From contig PLZD01000041.1 in NCBI GenBank assembly GCA_003151975.1, forward strand, positions 46,011 to 110,010: a DNA stretch of 64,000 nt, given 5' to 3'. Positions 42,002 through 50,510 of the stretch are shown piece by piece; position 1 is the first letter of the stretch; each line of letters begins with the position of its first letter. The translations under genes and the position numbers were made by a program. Source of the DNA: Elusimicrobiota bacterium. GTDB lineage: Bacteria > Elusimicrobiota > Elusimicrobia > UBA1565 > UBA9628. The notes beneath the pieces are model-generated. The model was given only the letters and a program-made list of their open reading frames with translations. It made no database searches and had not been told where the DNA came from.

Positions 42002-43714
42002 TTAGTGGAAGTCGCCGCCGCCGCCGGCGGTCTGCGACTGGACGAGAAGTTCGAGGTCCTCGGGCGTGTCGACGTCGGCCTGCGTCCAGGCTTCCTCGAC
42101 GGGAATCTTGACGGCCTCGGCCCAATGCTCGCGCACGGCGGCCGTCGCGGTGTCGTCGCCGGTGAGTTTTCTGATCTCGCCGAAAAGCGCGCGCGGGAAA
42201 GCGGTCGGATAACCTTTCTTGAGACCGTCTGGCCCGGAGAAAACAGGAAAGGCCAGCTTGCCGGAAAGTTCGAATTCCTCAATCACGCGGTTGATGAGCC
42301 AGGGTTTCACCATCGGCATGTCGCCGAGCAGCGCTACAAAGCCCTGCGACATAAACGGCACCTCGCGCAGGCCGACCTCGATGGAGGAGGCCTTGCCGCC
42401 CTGCCACAACGGATTAAAGACGACGCGCAGGCGCGGGTCCTCGACGCCCTCGATGGCGGCCAAGCCCGCTTGGGCTTCCGCGCCGAGGACCACGATCACC
42501 GGATCGAGCTTCGAGGCCAGTGCGTTTTCCACCACATGACGCAAGACCGGTTTGTCGCCGAGGGCGGCGGAAAGTTTGTGGCCGCCGCGGAAGCGCTTGC
42601 CGCGGCCCGCGGCGAGAATGAGTCCGGGAATCTTGGCTTTGCCCTGAAGTCTCGGCGTCGCGTTCGACTTGCCGGCGACGCGGCCCATCTTCCAGCTGAA
42701 AATCTGCGCCGCGACGGAAAGCGCGACTTCCTCAGGCGTCTCGGCGCCGAGCGCGAGCCCCGCGGGCGAGAAAAAAACTCCGGGCTTGGGCGCGACCTCA
42801 AGCAAGGAAAGTTCCGAGAGCAGTCGCGAAGTTCGCTTCTCGGCTCCGATTTGGCCGACGTAGCCGGCCGCGCTCTGCAAAGCACCCTGCAAAGTCTCCA
42901 AGTCCAAGGCGTAGCTGTGCGTCATGACGACGATCGCGGTCCCGGGGTCGGGCAGCACGGCCGCGCGAGCCTGCTCCCAGCCGCCCTCGATCAAAGCGGC
43001 GCGGTTGCGGCGGTCGCGGCTCCAAGAAGCGGCTCTCAAACGACCCGCCCTAGGATCGGCCACGACGACGGAAAATCCCAGCTCGTCGAGGTGATGCGCG
43101 AGGCTGACCGCGTCGCGTCCCGAGCCGAAGATGAGCGCCTTGCCCGCCGGGTGCACGGGACAAAGAAAACTGCGCCGCACTTTGCCGCCGGCGGCCGACT
43201 CGATGAGCTCGGGGCTGTTCTCCTGATAGCACTCGCGCGCGGCCGGATGCTCGGCGCCGTAGAGGTCGCGCCGGCCGATCTCGGGGCCCTCGACCTCGAT
43301 CGAGAAGACGACGGGTCGGCCATGCAGGATGGCTTCTCGAATATCCTTGAGCGACTCGCGCAGGCGCGCGTCGACGGGTTCCAGGAGAAGCTCGAGGCGT
43401 CCCGGGCGGCCGATGTTGTAGCCGAGAATGGGGTCGTCCTCGGCGATGTCGAGGGCCGCAAGCCTAGGCTTTCCTTCCTCGGAGCATTCCTCGACTTCGC
43501 GGCGCAGCTCGCCGTCGAAATCCTCGAGCGGGATCGCGCCGGGCCGATCCGAGGTCCCGGGAACGAACAAGGCCATGGCCCCCGCGCTGGAGTAGACCGA
43601 GCCGTCGAGCGTGATGACGGTCGCAAGCACGGGAACGGGGTCGCCGGGAGCGGGGACGAGCTCCTCGACGGAACGCAGGACTTTCAGGATCTTCTTCGGC
43701 CGGATCCCGTTCAT
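42002..43714 (-). CDS. XdhC-like / MobA-like nucleotidyltransferase fusion
   Basis: A 570-residue protein. Residues 1-340 follow the XdhC/CoxF family: VLATVITLDGSVYSSAGA at the N-terminus, then a Rossmann domain with ALIFGSGRDAVSLA and VVMTHSYALD. Residues about 360-560 are a MocA/MobA-type transferase: PGLILAAGRGKRFRGG, HVVENALAS, PLWQGGKASSI, VALLGDMPMV, TQADVDTPEDL. Both families mature molybdenum cofactors (cytosine or guanine dinucleotide addition, sulfuration and insertion). A single chain could hand the finished cofactor to a molybdo-hydroxylase. No such enzyme gene lies in the window. ATG with AAGGA immediately upstream. Confidence 0.88.
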   Translation of the reverse strand: MNGIRPKKILKVLRSVEELVPAPGDPVPVLATVITLDGSVYSSAGAMALFVPGTSDRPGAIPLEDFDGELRREVEECSEEGKPRLAALDIAEDDPILGYNIGRPGRLELLLEPVDARLRESLKDIREAILHGRPVVFSIEVEGPEIGRRDLYGAEHPAARECYQENSPELIESAAGGKVRRSFLCPVHPAGKALIFGSGRDAVSLAHHLDELGFSVVVADPRAGRLRAASWSRDRRNRAALIEGGWEQARAAVLPDPGTAIVVMTHSYALDLETLQGALQSAAGYVGQIGAEKRTSRLLSELSLLEVAPKPGVFFSPAGLALGAETPEEVALSVAAQIFSWKMGRVAGKSNATPRLQGKAKIPGLILAAGRGKRFRGGHKLSAALGDKPVLRHVVENALASKLDPVIVVLGAEAQAGLAAIEGVEDPRLRVVFNPLWQGGKASSIEVGLREVPFMSQGFVALLGDMPMVKPWLINRVIEEFELSGKLAFPVFSGPDGLKKGYPTAFPRALFGEIRKLTGDDTATAAVREHWAEAVKIPVEEAWTQADVDTPEDLELLVQSQTAGGGGDFH

Positions 43715-43734
43715 TCCTTATATTAGACCAAATT

Positions 43735-44559
43735 TCAGTCGTGGTCGACGCGGCTTCGGAAGCGCAGGGAGGCGAGCACGCTGTCCGATTCGACGGCGAC
43801 CAGGCGCACGTTGCTGTCGTCCTCGTAGCCGCCGGAGGGCTGCGTGTAGCGCGTGAAGCTCACGAAGAGGATGTGCGAGGCGCCCAGCATCTTGCCGACC
43901 TCCTTGGTCGTCTCGGGCGAGACGGCGCCGGTCATGTGGAAGCCGAGCTCCTTCAAGACCTGGTCGGTCTTCGCGCGGTCGGCGACGGCGTAGTTGCCGC
44001 AGCGGGTGAAGTTCTTATTGAGCATCAACGACTCGAAGCGGTTTTCAACCGAATTCCTCATGCCGGCCTTCCACGTCTCGAGGGCCTGGGCGCTGTCGAA
44101 GAATTCGGGCTTGGTGTGGTCGACCTGGGTCACGACGACCGCGACCGTGACCTTTCGGCCGGACACGATCTCGTCGGAAAGCACGGCGTAGAGTTCGTCC
44201 TTGGGGTAGTACGGCTTGTCGGCGGTGACCGGCTTGGCGGTCACGGTTTTGTCTCCGCGCTTGATTTTCAGCGGCAGCTTGCGGTCTGACTCCGTGCGCA
44301 TGTCCCACATGAGGACCTTTCTGTTGTCGAGACCGGCGAGGCTCTGTCCGTCGTATTCGGTCAGAATGTCGCCGGTCTTGATGCCGGCTTTTCTGGCCGG
44401 CGAGTCGGAATTGACCCGGACGACTTGGATGCCGCCGTCGGCCGGGCACAAGCCCACGCCGAGGTAGCCTCCGGGGCCGACGGGCTTCTCGATCTCGGGC
44501 GAAGCGCACGCCGAGACGAGTGCCGCGAGCAGGACCAGCCTAATCGTTTTAGTTTCCAT
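43735..44559 (-). CDS. PDZ-domain lipoprotein
   Basis: The start is the ATG at 44559 (274 residues, METKTIRLVLLAALVSACAS) with lipobox VSAC, so it is a lipoprotein. Residues about 30-100 form a PDZ domain: GGYLGVGLCPADGGIQVVRV, SPARKAGIKTGDILTEYDG. The rest carries an alpha/beta region that may bind partners (LYAVLSDEIVSGRKVTVAVVV). The 5' end overlaps the preceding gene by about 10 bp. It is the last of four co-directional exported-protein genes. Confidence 0.78.
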   Translation of the reverse strand: METKTIRLVLLAALVSACASPEIEKPVGPGGYLGVGLCPADGGIQVVRVNSDSPARKAGIKTGDILTEYDGQSLAGLDNRKVLMWDMRTESDRKLPLKIKRGDKTVTAKPVTADKPYYPKDELYAVLSDEIVSGRKVTVAVVVTQVDHTKPEFFDSAQALETWKAGMRNSVENRFESLMLNKNFTRCGNYAVADRAKTDQVLKELGFHMTGAVSPETTKEVGKMLGASHILFVSFTRYTQPSGGYEDDSNVRLVAVESDSVLASLRFRSRVDHD

Positions 44560-45778
44560 CGGGATAGGGGCTCTCCGTGGGCGGCTGTTCGGTTGCGGCG
44601 GGGGCGTCAAAGCCCGGTTTGCCGCCCTTGGTTCCGTACATCACGGGCGTCGGCGGCGGCGCGGTCCGCACAGAGCCGCTGACCGGATTGCCGTCCGCGT
44701 CGAGCACGACCTGGCGGATCGCCCCCGTGGGGTCCTGCACCGAAAGCGTGATGCGCAGCGGCTCGCCCGCGGAGGTGTCGGAGAAATTCACGGCCGTCAC
44801 GCCTTCGCCGAGTTCCTTGAGAAACCGGCTGCCGCCTCCGGGCTCAAGCCGCGTCGTGTCATAAAGGTAAGCGCTGAGCTTCTCGCCTTCGACCTGCACC
44901 ATGCGCGTGCCGTCGGCGCTGTAATTGAACTCCGGGCGGCTCGAGACGACCAAGCCCTCGGCGCCGGTTCCCGTAGGAGCGGCCGCGGGCGGCGCCTGCA
45001 TGGGCGCTGGAGTCAGGACCGCGCCCGTGGCGGTCGGCTGCCACTGGTAGAATTGATCGCCGAGATAGACGTAGGAGCTGCCGTCGGGCGCGCGCCACCA
45101 CCATTGGTCGCGCCAGAAGACCAGCCAGCGCCCCGAATGCGGCTCTTGCCACCAGAAGTGATCGTGCCAGGACACGGTCCACAGCGCGCTTCCCCCGCGG
45201 TAAAAGCCGAACCAGTCGCGGCCGTGGGCGTCGTCGTGCCAGTGCGAGATCTTGACGCCCGCGCGCGAGTACCAATGGAACTGGCCGTCGCGCTCGGAGT
45301 CGGCGGCGGTCAGGCTTTGTACCGTGCGGGCAAAATCGGGATTGGCCACCGTCTGGCGCACCAGCGCCGCGCCCTTCGACATGTCCGTCACGGGGCGCGC
45401 CGAGAGCGCCCGCCCCTTCTGATCAAAGGCGGGAGCGCGGAACTGCACGGCGTGCGTCGGCGTCGGCGTGTATTTCGACGCCTGCCCCGGCACGGAAGGA
45501 CGCTGGGTCGAAGGTGCCGAGTGGTGGAACCACCAATTGCTGCGCTGAGGCACCGAGGGCGTCACGATCCCCGCGCGCAGCGACCGACCCTGCGCGACAT
45601 AAGTACCGGAGCGTATGGGCACCGAGTAGACTCGGCCCCTGTAGACCGGCAAGGACGGGCTGCGGTTGGCGGGGCCGCGTGCCGCACCGCCGCCGCGACT
45701 GCTGCCCCAGCGCGCGTACGACGCGGGCGACGCGAGCATCGAGGCGGCGACGATCAACGCCGCGGCTTGTTTTCTCAT
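44549..45778 (-). CDS. exported Trp/His-rich protein, paralogue of the protein at 57778
   Basis: A 409-residue protein with a signal peptide (KQAAALIVAASMLASPASYA) and a Gly/Arg/Ser-rich start. The central segment is extraordinarily rich in Trp, His and Asp (FHWYSRAGVKISHWHDD, DWFGFYRGG, HDHFWWQEPHSGRW, RDQWWWRAPDGSSYVYLGD). The C-terminal part (DGTRMVQVEGEKLSAYLYD..., then VVLDADGNP) matches the same region of the 57778 protein, so the two are paralogues. The function is unknown. ATGA overlap with the upstream lipoprotein gene. Confidence 0.75.
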   Translation of the reverse strand: MRKQAAALIVAASMLASPASYARWGSSRGGGAARGPANRSPSLPVYRGRVYSVPIRSGTYVAQGRSLRAGIVTPSVPQRSNWWFHHSAPSTQRPSVPGQASKYTPTPTHAVQFRAPAFDQKGRALSARPVTDMSKGAALVRQTVANPDFARTVQSLTAADSERDGQFHWYSRAGVKISHWHDDAHGRDWFGFYRGGSALWTVSWHDHFWWQEPHSGRWLVFWRDQWWWRAPDGSSYVYLGDQFYQWQPTATGAVLTPAPMQAPPAAAPTGTGAEGLVVSSRPEFNYSADGTRMVQVEGEKLSAYLYDTTRLEPGGGSRFLKELGEGVTAVNFSDTSAGEPLRITLSVQDPTGAIRQVVLDADGNPVSGSVRTAPPPTPVMYGTKGGKPGFDAPAATEQPPTESPYPDGN

Positions 45779-46806
45779 TTGGACTCAAGCTCCACCGCGT
45801 ACGCGGAAACCGATAAGGCGCTCAAATGGAACTTGCGGCTGCGCAGCATCAGCGAGCTGAGCTCGTCGCCGGGGACGCCCTGCGTGGTGACCTCGACGTC
45901 GGCGGCGCCGTCGCGGTAATCCATGAGATAGGCCGCGGCGACCTCGGGGTTCATGCGGATGTCGTCGACGAGGCGGCTGGCCTGCTGGAAATCCGCGAGC
46001 CCGCGCACCTTGACCGCGACGCCGACCTGCGTCCGGAGCAACGAGGCGAGATCCTTCGATAAGGCCTCGCCGGCTTGCGCTCCGGCCTTCTCGAGCGCAA
46101 TGCCTGCCGCGGCGTCCTCGGAGACGTCGAGGCCGGAAGCCTCCTGGCTTTTCTCGGCCAAAATCTCGTTCGCCTGGGGCTTGAGGACCTTGAGTGTGAG
46201 CCGCGCCCTCTCGGAATGCAAGGACCCGAGCCGCGCGTCCTCGACCGCCTTCACCGTTGCTTCGCCGCGCAGGATCAAGTCGCAGGCGCCGCCGTCGCAG
46301 GACTCGACCACCTTGAAGCCCTTGGCGAGCAGCGCCGCGCGCAGGCCGGATGCCGCCGAATCGCCGCCGCGGATCTCGACGGCCACGCGCGGATTGCCGG
46401 GCGCGGGCGGCGGCTTGGAGAGGCCGAGGTCCTTCATGTCCTGGCCGATCTTGTTGTAGAGCACCAGCGCGCGGATGCGGGTCTTAAGGAAGCCGCCCTC
46501 CTGGCGCTCTCCGAGCACGTCGTACTTGCGCACGTAGCCCTCGGCCTTGGCGAGTATGCGCTCGTCGACGTCGATGGTCTGCTCGACGCGGGTCTTGGCC
46601 GAGATGAACACGCCGGCCGCCTTCTCGACGGCCTTTTTCTGCGCGTCGGCCAAGGATCGCTTCTTGGTGCCGAGGAGGTCTCCCGCATCGATCGGCGCCC
46701 AGCCTTCGGCTTCGATGACTTCTCCCTCTTCGCCCGGGGCCAGGCGCAGACGGCCGTGCCCGCAGCCGGCAAGCAAGAGCGCCCCCGCGAGGAGGGCCGG
46801 CCTCAT
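45775..46806 (-). CDS. lipoprotein with LPP20/FlgT-like repeats
   Basis: A 343-residue protein with lipobox LLAGC at the N-terminus. AEGWAPIDAGD, then KRSLADAQKKAVEKAAGVFI and EGYVRKYDVLGE, matches the N-terminal domain seen in FlgT and LPP20-type lipoproteins. A second alpha/beta unit (PRVAVEIRGGDSAASGLRAAL) resembles the middle domain of FlgT. No flagellar genes are present, so a general outer-membrane or periplasmic role is likelier than a flagellar one. Overlaps at both ends (ATGA) place it in the four-gene operon. Confidence 0.72.
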   Translation of the reverse strand: MRPALLAGALLLAGCGHGRLRLAPGEEGEVIEAEGWAPIDAGDLLGTKKRSLADAQKKAVEKAAGVFISAKTRVEQTIDVDERILAKAEGYVRKYDVLGERQEGGFLKTRIRALVLYNKIGQDMKDLGLSKPPPAPGNPRVAVEIRGGDSAASGLRAALLAKGFKVVESCDGGACDLILRGEATVKAVEDARLGSLHSERARLTLKVLKPQANEILAEKSQEASGLDVSEDAAAGIALEKAGAQAGEALSKDLASLLRTQVGVAVKVRGLADFQQASRLVDDIRMNPEVAAAYLMDYRDGAADVEVTTQGVPGDELSSLMLRSRKFHLSALSVSAYAVELESK

Positions 46807-47258
46807 TTAAATTTGACTCCCATCATCTCTTCGAGCCGTTTTCTCGGCAGGCGGATCGTGACGACGGCGCCGTTGTCCGAGGTGTACTCGGTCTTGACGA
46901 TCTCGGCGCCCCTGATGGTCTCGCGGATCTTGGCTTCCAGCGAGGAGTCGGTCTCCAGAGCGCGCGAGACCGTGATGCCGCCCTCAAGTTCCACGCCCTT
47001 GACCATCGAGAGCATCTCGTACTGCGCCTTCACGATCGCGGCGTCCCGCGAGAGCGCCTTACGCTGCGTGTCGGTGGGCAGCGCGGGGTCGGCGCCGCCG
47101 ATGCCGATGGCCTCGAGATAGCCTCCTCTGGTTGGCTGCTGGTCGAGGACGTTCTCGACGTGCCCTTTGCTCACGCGGCTTTTCGGGCCGCCGCAGGCCG
47201 CCGCCAGAATGACCGCCAACCCCATGCACAGCCCCGTCGTCGCTCGGCCGATGTTCAT
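46803..47258 (-). CDS. LPP20-like lipoprotein, first gene of the operon
   Basis: The start is the ATG at 47258 (151 residues, NIGRATTGLCMGLAVILAAAC), with a lipobox AAAC. YLEAIGIGGADPALPTDTQRKALSRDAAIVKAQ is the LPP20 core: a repeated-Ala helix after a conserved GxG strand. A poly-G stretch upstream may serve as the SD. It heads a polycistron of three further exported proteins down to 43735. Confidence 0.72.
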   Translation of the reverse strand: MNIGRATTGLCMGLAVILAAACGGPKSRVSKGHVENVLDQQPTRGGYLEAIGIGGADPALPTDTQRKALSRDAAIVKAQYEMLSMVKGVELEGGITVSRALETDSSLEAKIRETIRGAEIVKTEYTSDNGAVVTIRLPRKRLEEMMGVKFK

Positions 47259-47402
47259 CTGAGTACCCCCCCACGACTTGCTCCAACCAGTGTGCCCCAA
47301 AAACGCCGAACCGTCAATACCAAGGCTGTTAAATATCGCCGCCAATCCGAAACAAACAAAGCCTTGAAATAAGGGGCCGCCGGGGCTAAAATGGGACAGA
47401 AG

Positions 47403-48260
47403 ATGAAGGTCCTGACCCAGACGGAGCTCAAAAGCCTGGTCCAGCTGCTCGACGAGGAGGACCCCAACAGCTTGGATCTCGTGCGCCGGCGCCTCTTGAG
47501 CGCGGGGGACGCGGCCCTCCCCTATCTCGAAGAGGTCAAAACCGCCGCGGCCGGCGACCTCGCCCACCGCGCCGACGCCGTGTCGATGGAGATTCGATTC
47601 AAGAAGCTGCGGCGGGAATTCGCGGCCCTCTCCGTGCCCCAGGAGCCCGACCTCGAGAAAGGAGCTTTGCTGCTGGCGCGCTTCGCCTACCCGGGCCTCG
47701 ACCCCAAGGGCTACACGGCTTGGATGGACAAGGTCTCCATGAAAATTCAGGACGAGTTGCCCTCCGACGCCGACGCCGGCATGACCTTCCAGCGGCTCAA
47801 CTCGCACTTGTTTCAAGGCATGGGATTTTCGGGCAACGCGCGCCACTACGACGATCCGGACAACAACTACCTCAACCGGGTGATCGACAACCGGCGCGGC
47901 GTGCCGGAGAGTCTCTCCTTGCTCTACCTTTTGTTGGCCCGCCGGCTGCGCCTGCCGGTCTACGGCGTCAGCACGCCCGGGCATTTCCTCGTGGGCTTCC
48001 GGCCCGGACCGCACGCCTGCTTCATCGACGCCTACCACCGCGGGCGTCTGCTCGACATCGCCGAGGTCCGGCGCATGCTGGCTCGCGGCGGCTTCAAGTT
48101 CCGCGAGGAGTTCGTGGCCCGCTGCTCGAGCCGCGACATCCTGATCCGCATCATGCGCAACCTCATCGTGATCTACGACAAAGCCGGCGCCTCCGACCGC
48201 GCCCACCTGCTGTCGAAACTCGTCGGCGTCCTGCTCGCCGGGCCCGCGCGCATCCCTTGA
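47403..48260 (+). CDS. SirB1-family transglutaminase-like protein
   Basis: A 285-residue protein from the ATG at 47403; an ATG at 47391 overlaps the TAAAAT -10-like box and is less likely. The signature is FQGMGFSGNARHYDDPDNNY and NRRGVPESLSLLYLLLARRL with VYGVSTPGHFLVGF. This is the SirB1/UPF0162 pattern, where the transglutaminase Cys is often replaced (here Ser in PESLSLL). Its cytoplasmic function is not established. The next gene begins 3 nt after its stop. Confidence 0.85.
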   Translation: MKVLTQTELKSLVQLLDEEDPNSLDLVRRRLLSAGDAALPYLEEVKTAAAGDLAHRADAVSMEIRFKKLRREFAALSVPQEPDLEKGALLLARFAYPGLDPKGYTAWMDKVSMKIQDELPSDADAGMTFQRLNSHLFQGMGFSGNARHYDDPDNNYLNRVIDNRRGVPESLSLLYLLLARRLRLPVYGVSTPGHFLVGFRPGPHACFIDAYHRGRLLDIAEVRRMLARGGFKFREEFVARCSSRDILIRIMRNLIVIYDKAGASDRAHLLSKLVGVLLAGPARIP

Positions 48261-48262
48261 GA

Positions 48263-49324
48263 ATGCGAGCCCTCCTGCCTCTTCTGCTCCTGATCGCGGC
48301 GCCTTGCGCGCTCGCGCGGCAAACGGAGCGCTCGCTCCAGCCGCCGGCGCCCGAATTCCCCGCGCAGGCGGTCTGGCTCAACGCGCGGGACCTCTCGATG
48401 GCCCGTCTGCGGGGCAAGCGCGTGGTGCTCGTCGCCTTTCTAAACTCGATGAACATCAACTCGCTGCGCGCGATGTCGGCGCTCAAGGCTTGGGACCAGC
48501 GCTACGGGCTCGACGGCCTCATGATCATCGGTGTCCACACGCCGGAATACAGCTTCCAAAAGAACCCGGCGGCCATGAAGGAGGCTTTCCGGAGCATCGG
48601 AGTCCAATTTCCCATCGTGCTCGACAACGAGCGCCTGGTCTGGAAAGCCTACGCCAACGACGGCTGGCCCGCCTTCTACTTGATCGACCGCAAGGGCCGC
48701 GTCGTCTTCGACCGTCTCGGCGAGGGCGGCTACGAGGAATTGGAGGAGGAGATCCGGGCTCAGCTCCAGGACCTGACCGGCGTCGTCGATGCCTCGCCCC
48801 CTACGGTCGTCGATCCGCCGGCCGTCGGCGGAGAATGCGGCGAGATAACGCCCGAGGTGGGCGTCGGCTCCCAGCGCGGCGCGAAGATCATCGACATGGA
48901 CGCCGGCGAGGTACCCGAATCGATGCTGCTCGTCACCGAGCGCCAAGGGGAGCTCTCGACGCGCGGGCGCTGGATGCTGGAGCCCGAGTACCTGCGCCTC
49001 AACCAGCAGAACGCCGATCTCGCGGCGTTCACGCGCGTGGTCTACCGCGGCGCTCAGGGCTTCGGCGTGCTCGGCCGCGGCGAGGGAGGCCCGACCAAGT
49101 TTTGGGTCAGGCAGGACGACCTCTGGCTCGACTCGACCTCCGCCGGCAAGGACATCCGCTTCGACGAAGAGAGGCGCAGCTACGTCTCGGTCGACACGCC
49201 GCGCTTCTACGACCTCGTGCGCAACCCCAACGACAACCTGCACGAGCTGATCATCATCCCGCTGAGGATCGGCGGCCGGATCTACGGATTCTCGTTCAAC
49301 AACAAATGCCTGCGCGTCGATTGA
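48263..49324 (+). CDS. exported thioredoxin-like (TlpA/AhpC-type) protein lacking active-site cysteines
   Basis: A 353-residue protein with a signal peptide (ALLPLLLLIAAPCALA). Residues 30-175 follow a thioredoxin-like peroxiredoxin/TlpA fold: LRGKRVVLVAFLNSMNINSLR, IIGVHTPEYSFQKN, WPAFYLIDRKGRVVFDRLGEGGY. The CxxC is replaced by SMNINS, so it is probably not a thiol oxidoreductase. The C-terminal half (about 200-353) is beta-rich, contains GFGVLGRGEGGPTKFWVRQDD, and is not a family I know. It overlaps the epimerase gene start. Confidence 0.75.
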   Translation: MRALLPLLLLIAAPCALARQTERSLQPPAPEFPAQAVWLNARDLSMARLRGKRVVLVAFLNSMNINSLRAMSALKAWDQRYGLDGLMIIGVHTPEYSFQKNPAAMKEAFRSIGVQFPIVLDNERLVWKAYANDGWPAFYLIDRKGRVVFDRLGEGGYEELEEEIRAQLQDLTGVVDASPPTVVDPPAVGGECGEITPEVGVGSQRGAKIIDMDAGEVPESMLLVTERQGELSTRGRWMLEPEYLRLNQQNADLAAFTRVVYRGAQGFGVLGRGEGGPTKFWVRQDDLWLDSTSAGKDIRFDEERRSYVSVDTPRFYDLVRNPNDNLHELIIIPLRIGGRIYGFSFNNKCLRVD

Positions 49325-50412
49325 AGGGCGGCTGGGGCATCGATGCCGTCGGAGTCTTCCCTCTCGACGCGGCGATGAACGAGCCTTTCGAGATCGCCAC
49401 GGGCGCCAAGACCGTCGTGGCCAACGTGCTGGTGCGCGTACGCCTCGAAAATGGAGTCGTCGGCTGGGGCGAAGGGGCTCCGTCGGCCGACGGCCGCCAC
49501 GAAAGCCAGGCCTCCGTCTTGGCGTTATTAAAAAAGGCGGCGCGCCGCCTTCCAGGCCGCGACATTCGCGCCTGGCGCGCCTTGCTCGAGGACATCGACG
49601 ACGCCCTGCCCGGGCAGGGCGTGGCGCGGGCGGCGCTCGGCATGGCCGTGCTCGACGCCTGGGCGCGGCGCGCGGGCGTGCCTCTCAGGACGATTTTCGG
49701 AGGAGCGCAGGATCGCGTGGCCTCGGATGTGACGGTCACCATCGTCCCCCCCGAGCGCGCGCGGGCGGCGGCCAAGCGCATCGTGTCCTTGGGCGTGCGC
49801 ACGATCAAGATCAAGATCGGCCGCGACGTCGACGAGGATTATGAACGCGTCCTGGCCGTGAATGCCGTCGGAAAGAATTTGAAGCTCATGCTGGACGCCA
49901 ACCAGGGCTACTCGGTCCGACAAGCGCTGCTTCTTCTGAAAAAACTCGCGCGCCGCCGCATCAAGCCCGTCTTATTCGAGCAGCCCGTGCCGCGCGGCGA
50001 CGACGACGGCTTAAAATCCGTCGAGCGCTTCGGCGGCGTACCCGTCGCCGCCGACGAATCCGCCGCAACCCGGCAAGACATCCTGCGGCTGGCGCAAAAG
50101 AGGGCTTGCAGCGTGGTCAACATCAAGCTCATGAAGGGCGGCTGGCTCGAGGCCTGGGACATCGCGCTCATCGCGCGGGCGGCCGGCATGCGGCTGATGA
50201 TCGGCGGCATGGTCGAGTCGTCGCTGGCGATGACGGCGTCCGCGCATTTCGCGGCGGGCTTGGGCAGCTTTGACTTCGTGGATCTCGACACGCCGCTGTG
50301 GTTCAAGAAAGACCCGATGCGGGGCGTGAGCTTCGGGAAGGGCGGAATCTACGATTTGTCGGAAGTCGCGGCCGGGATCGGCGTCAAGCCGGGACCTTCT
50401 CTGAAGGTCTGA
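49306..50412 (+). CDS. enolase-superfamily dipeptide epimerase
   Basis: A 368-residue protein from the ATG at 49306; a TTG at 49321 overlapping the previous stop is possible. The muconate-lactonizing-enzyme-type signatures are all present: IKIKIG (KxK), LMLDANQGY, LFEQPVP, VAADES for the metal ligands, and NIKLMKGG for the second lysine. This fits L-Ala-D/L-Glu epimerases that recycle murein peptides. Its last 44 bp (50371-50414) are duplicated about 2 kb downstream. Confidence 0.85.
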   Translation: MPARRLKGGWGIDAVGVFPLDAAMNEPFEIATGAKTVVANVLVRVRLENGVVGWGEGAPSADGRHESQASVLALLKKAARRLPGRDIRAWRALLEDIDDALPGQGVARAALGMAVLDAWARRAGVPLRTIFGGAQDRVASDVTVTIVPPERARAAAKRIVSLGVRTIKIKIGRDVDEDYERVLAVNAVGKNLKLMLDANQGYSVRQALLLLKKLARRRIKPVLFEQPVPRGDDDGLKSVERFGGVPVAADESAATRQDILRLAQKRACSVVNIKLMKGGWLEAWDIALIARAAGMRLMIGGMVESSLAMTASAHFAAGLGSFDFVDLDTPLWFKKDPMRGVSFGKGGIYDLSEVAAGIGVKPGPSLKV

Positions 50413-50414
50413 GC
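50371..50414 (+). repeat. 44-bp direct repeat, left copy (epimerase 3' end)
   Basis: GCCGGGATCGGCGTCAAGCC to the stop TGAGCG. It matches 52327-52370 with two differences (C/T and T/G), both at third codon positions of the epimerase frame. With the right copy it brackets a gene whose base composition differs from its neighbours. Confidence 0.85.
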
Positions 50415-50442
50415 GAACCGCGGGTATTTTTGTAATGGCACC

Positions 50443-50471
50443 TTGACGTTCTCGTTCTTCGGGGGTACGCT
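50443..50471 (+). promoter_or_regulatory. promoter of the inserted gene
   Basis: TTGACG (50443-50448), a 17-nt spacer, TACGCT (50466-50471). It lies inside the bracketed segment, so the insert brings its own promoter. Confidence 0.5.
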
Positions 50472-50510
50472 CCGAGTAGGCCAGTTCGTTGTGTGCCACC
50501 GAGTTTCCCG

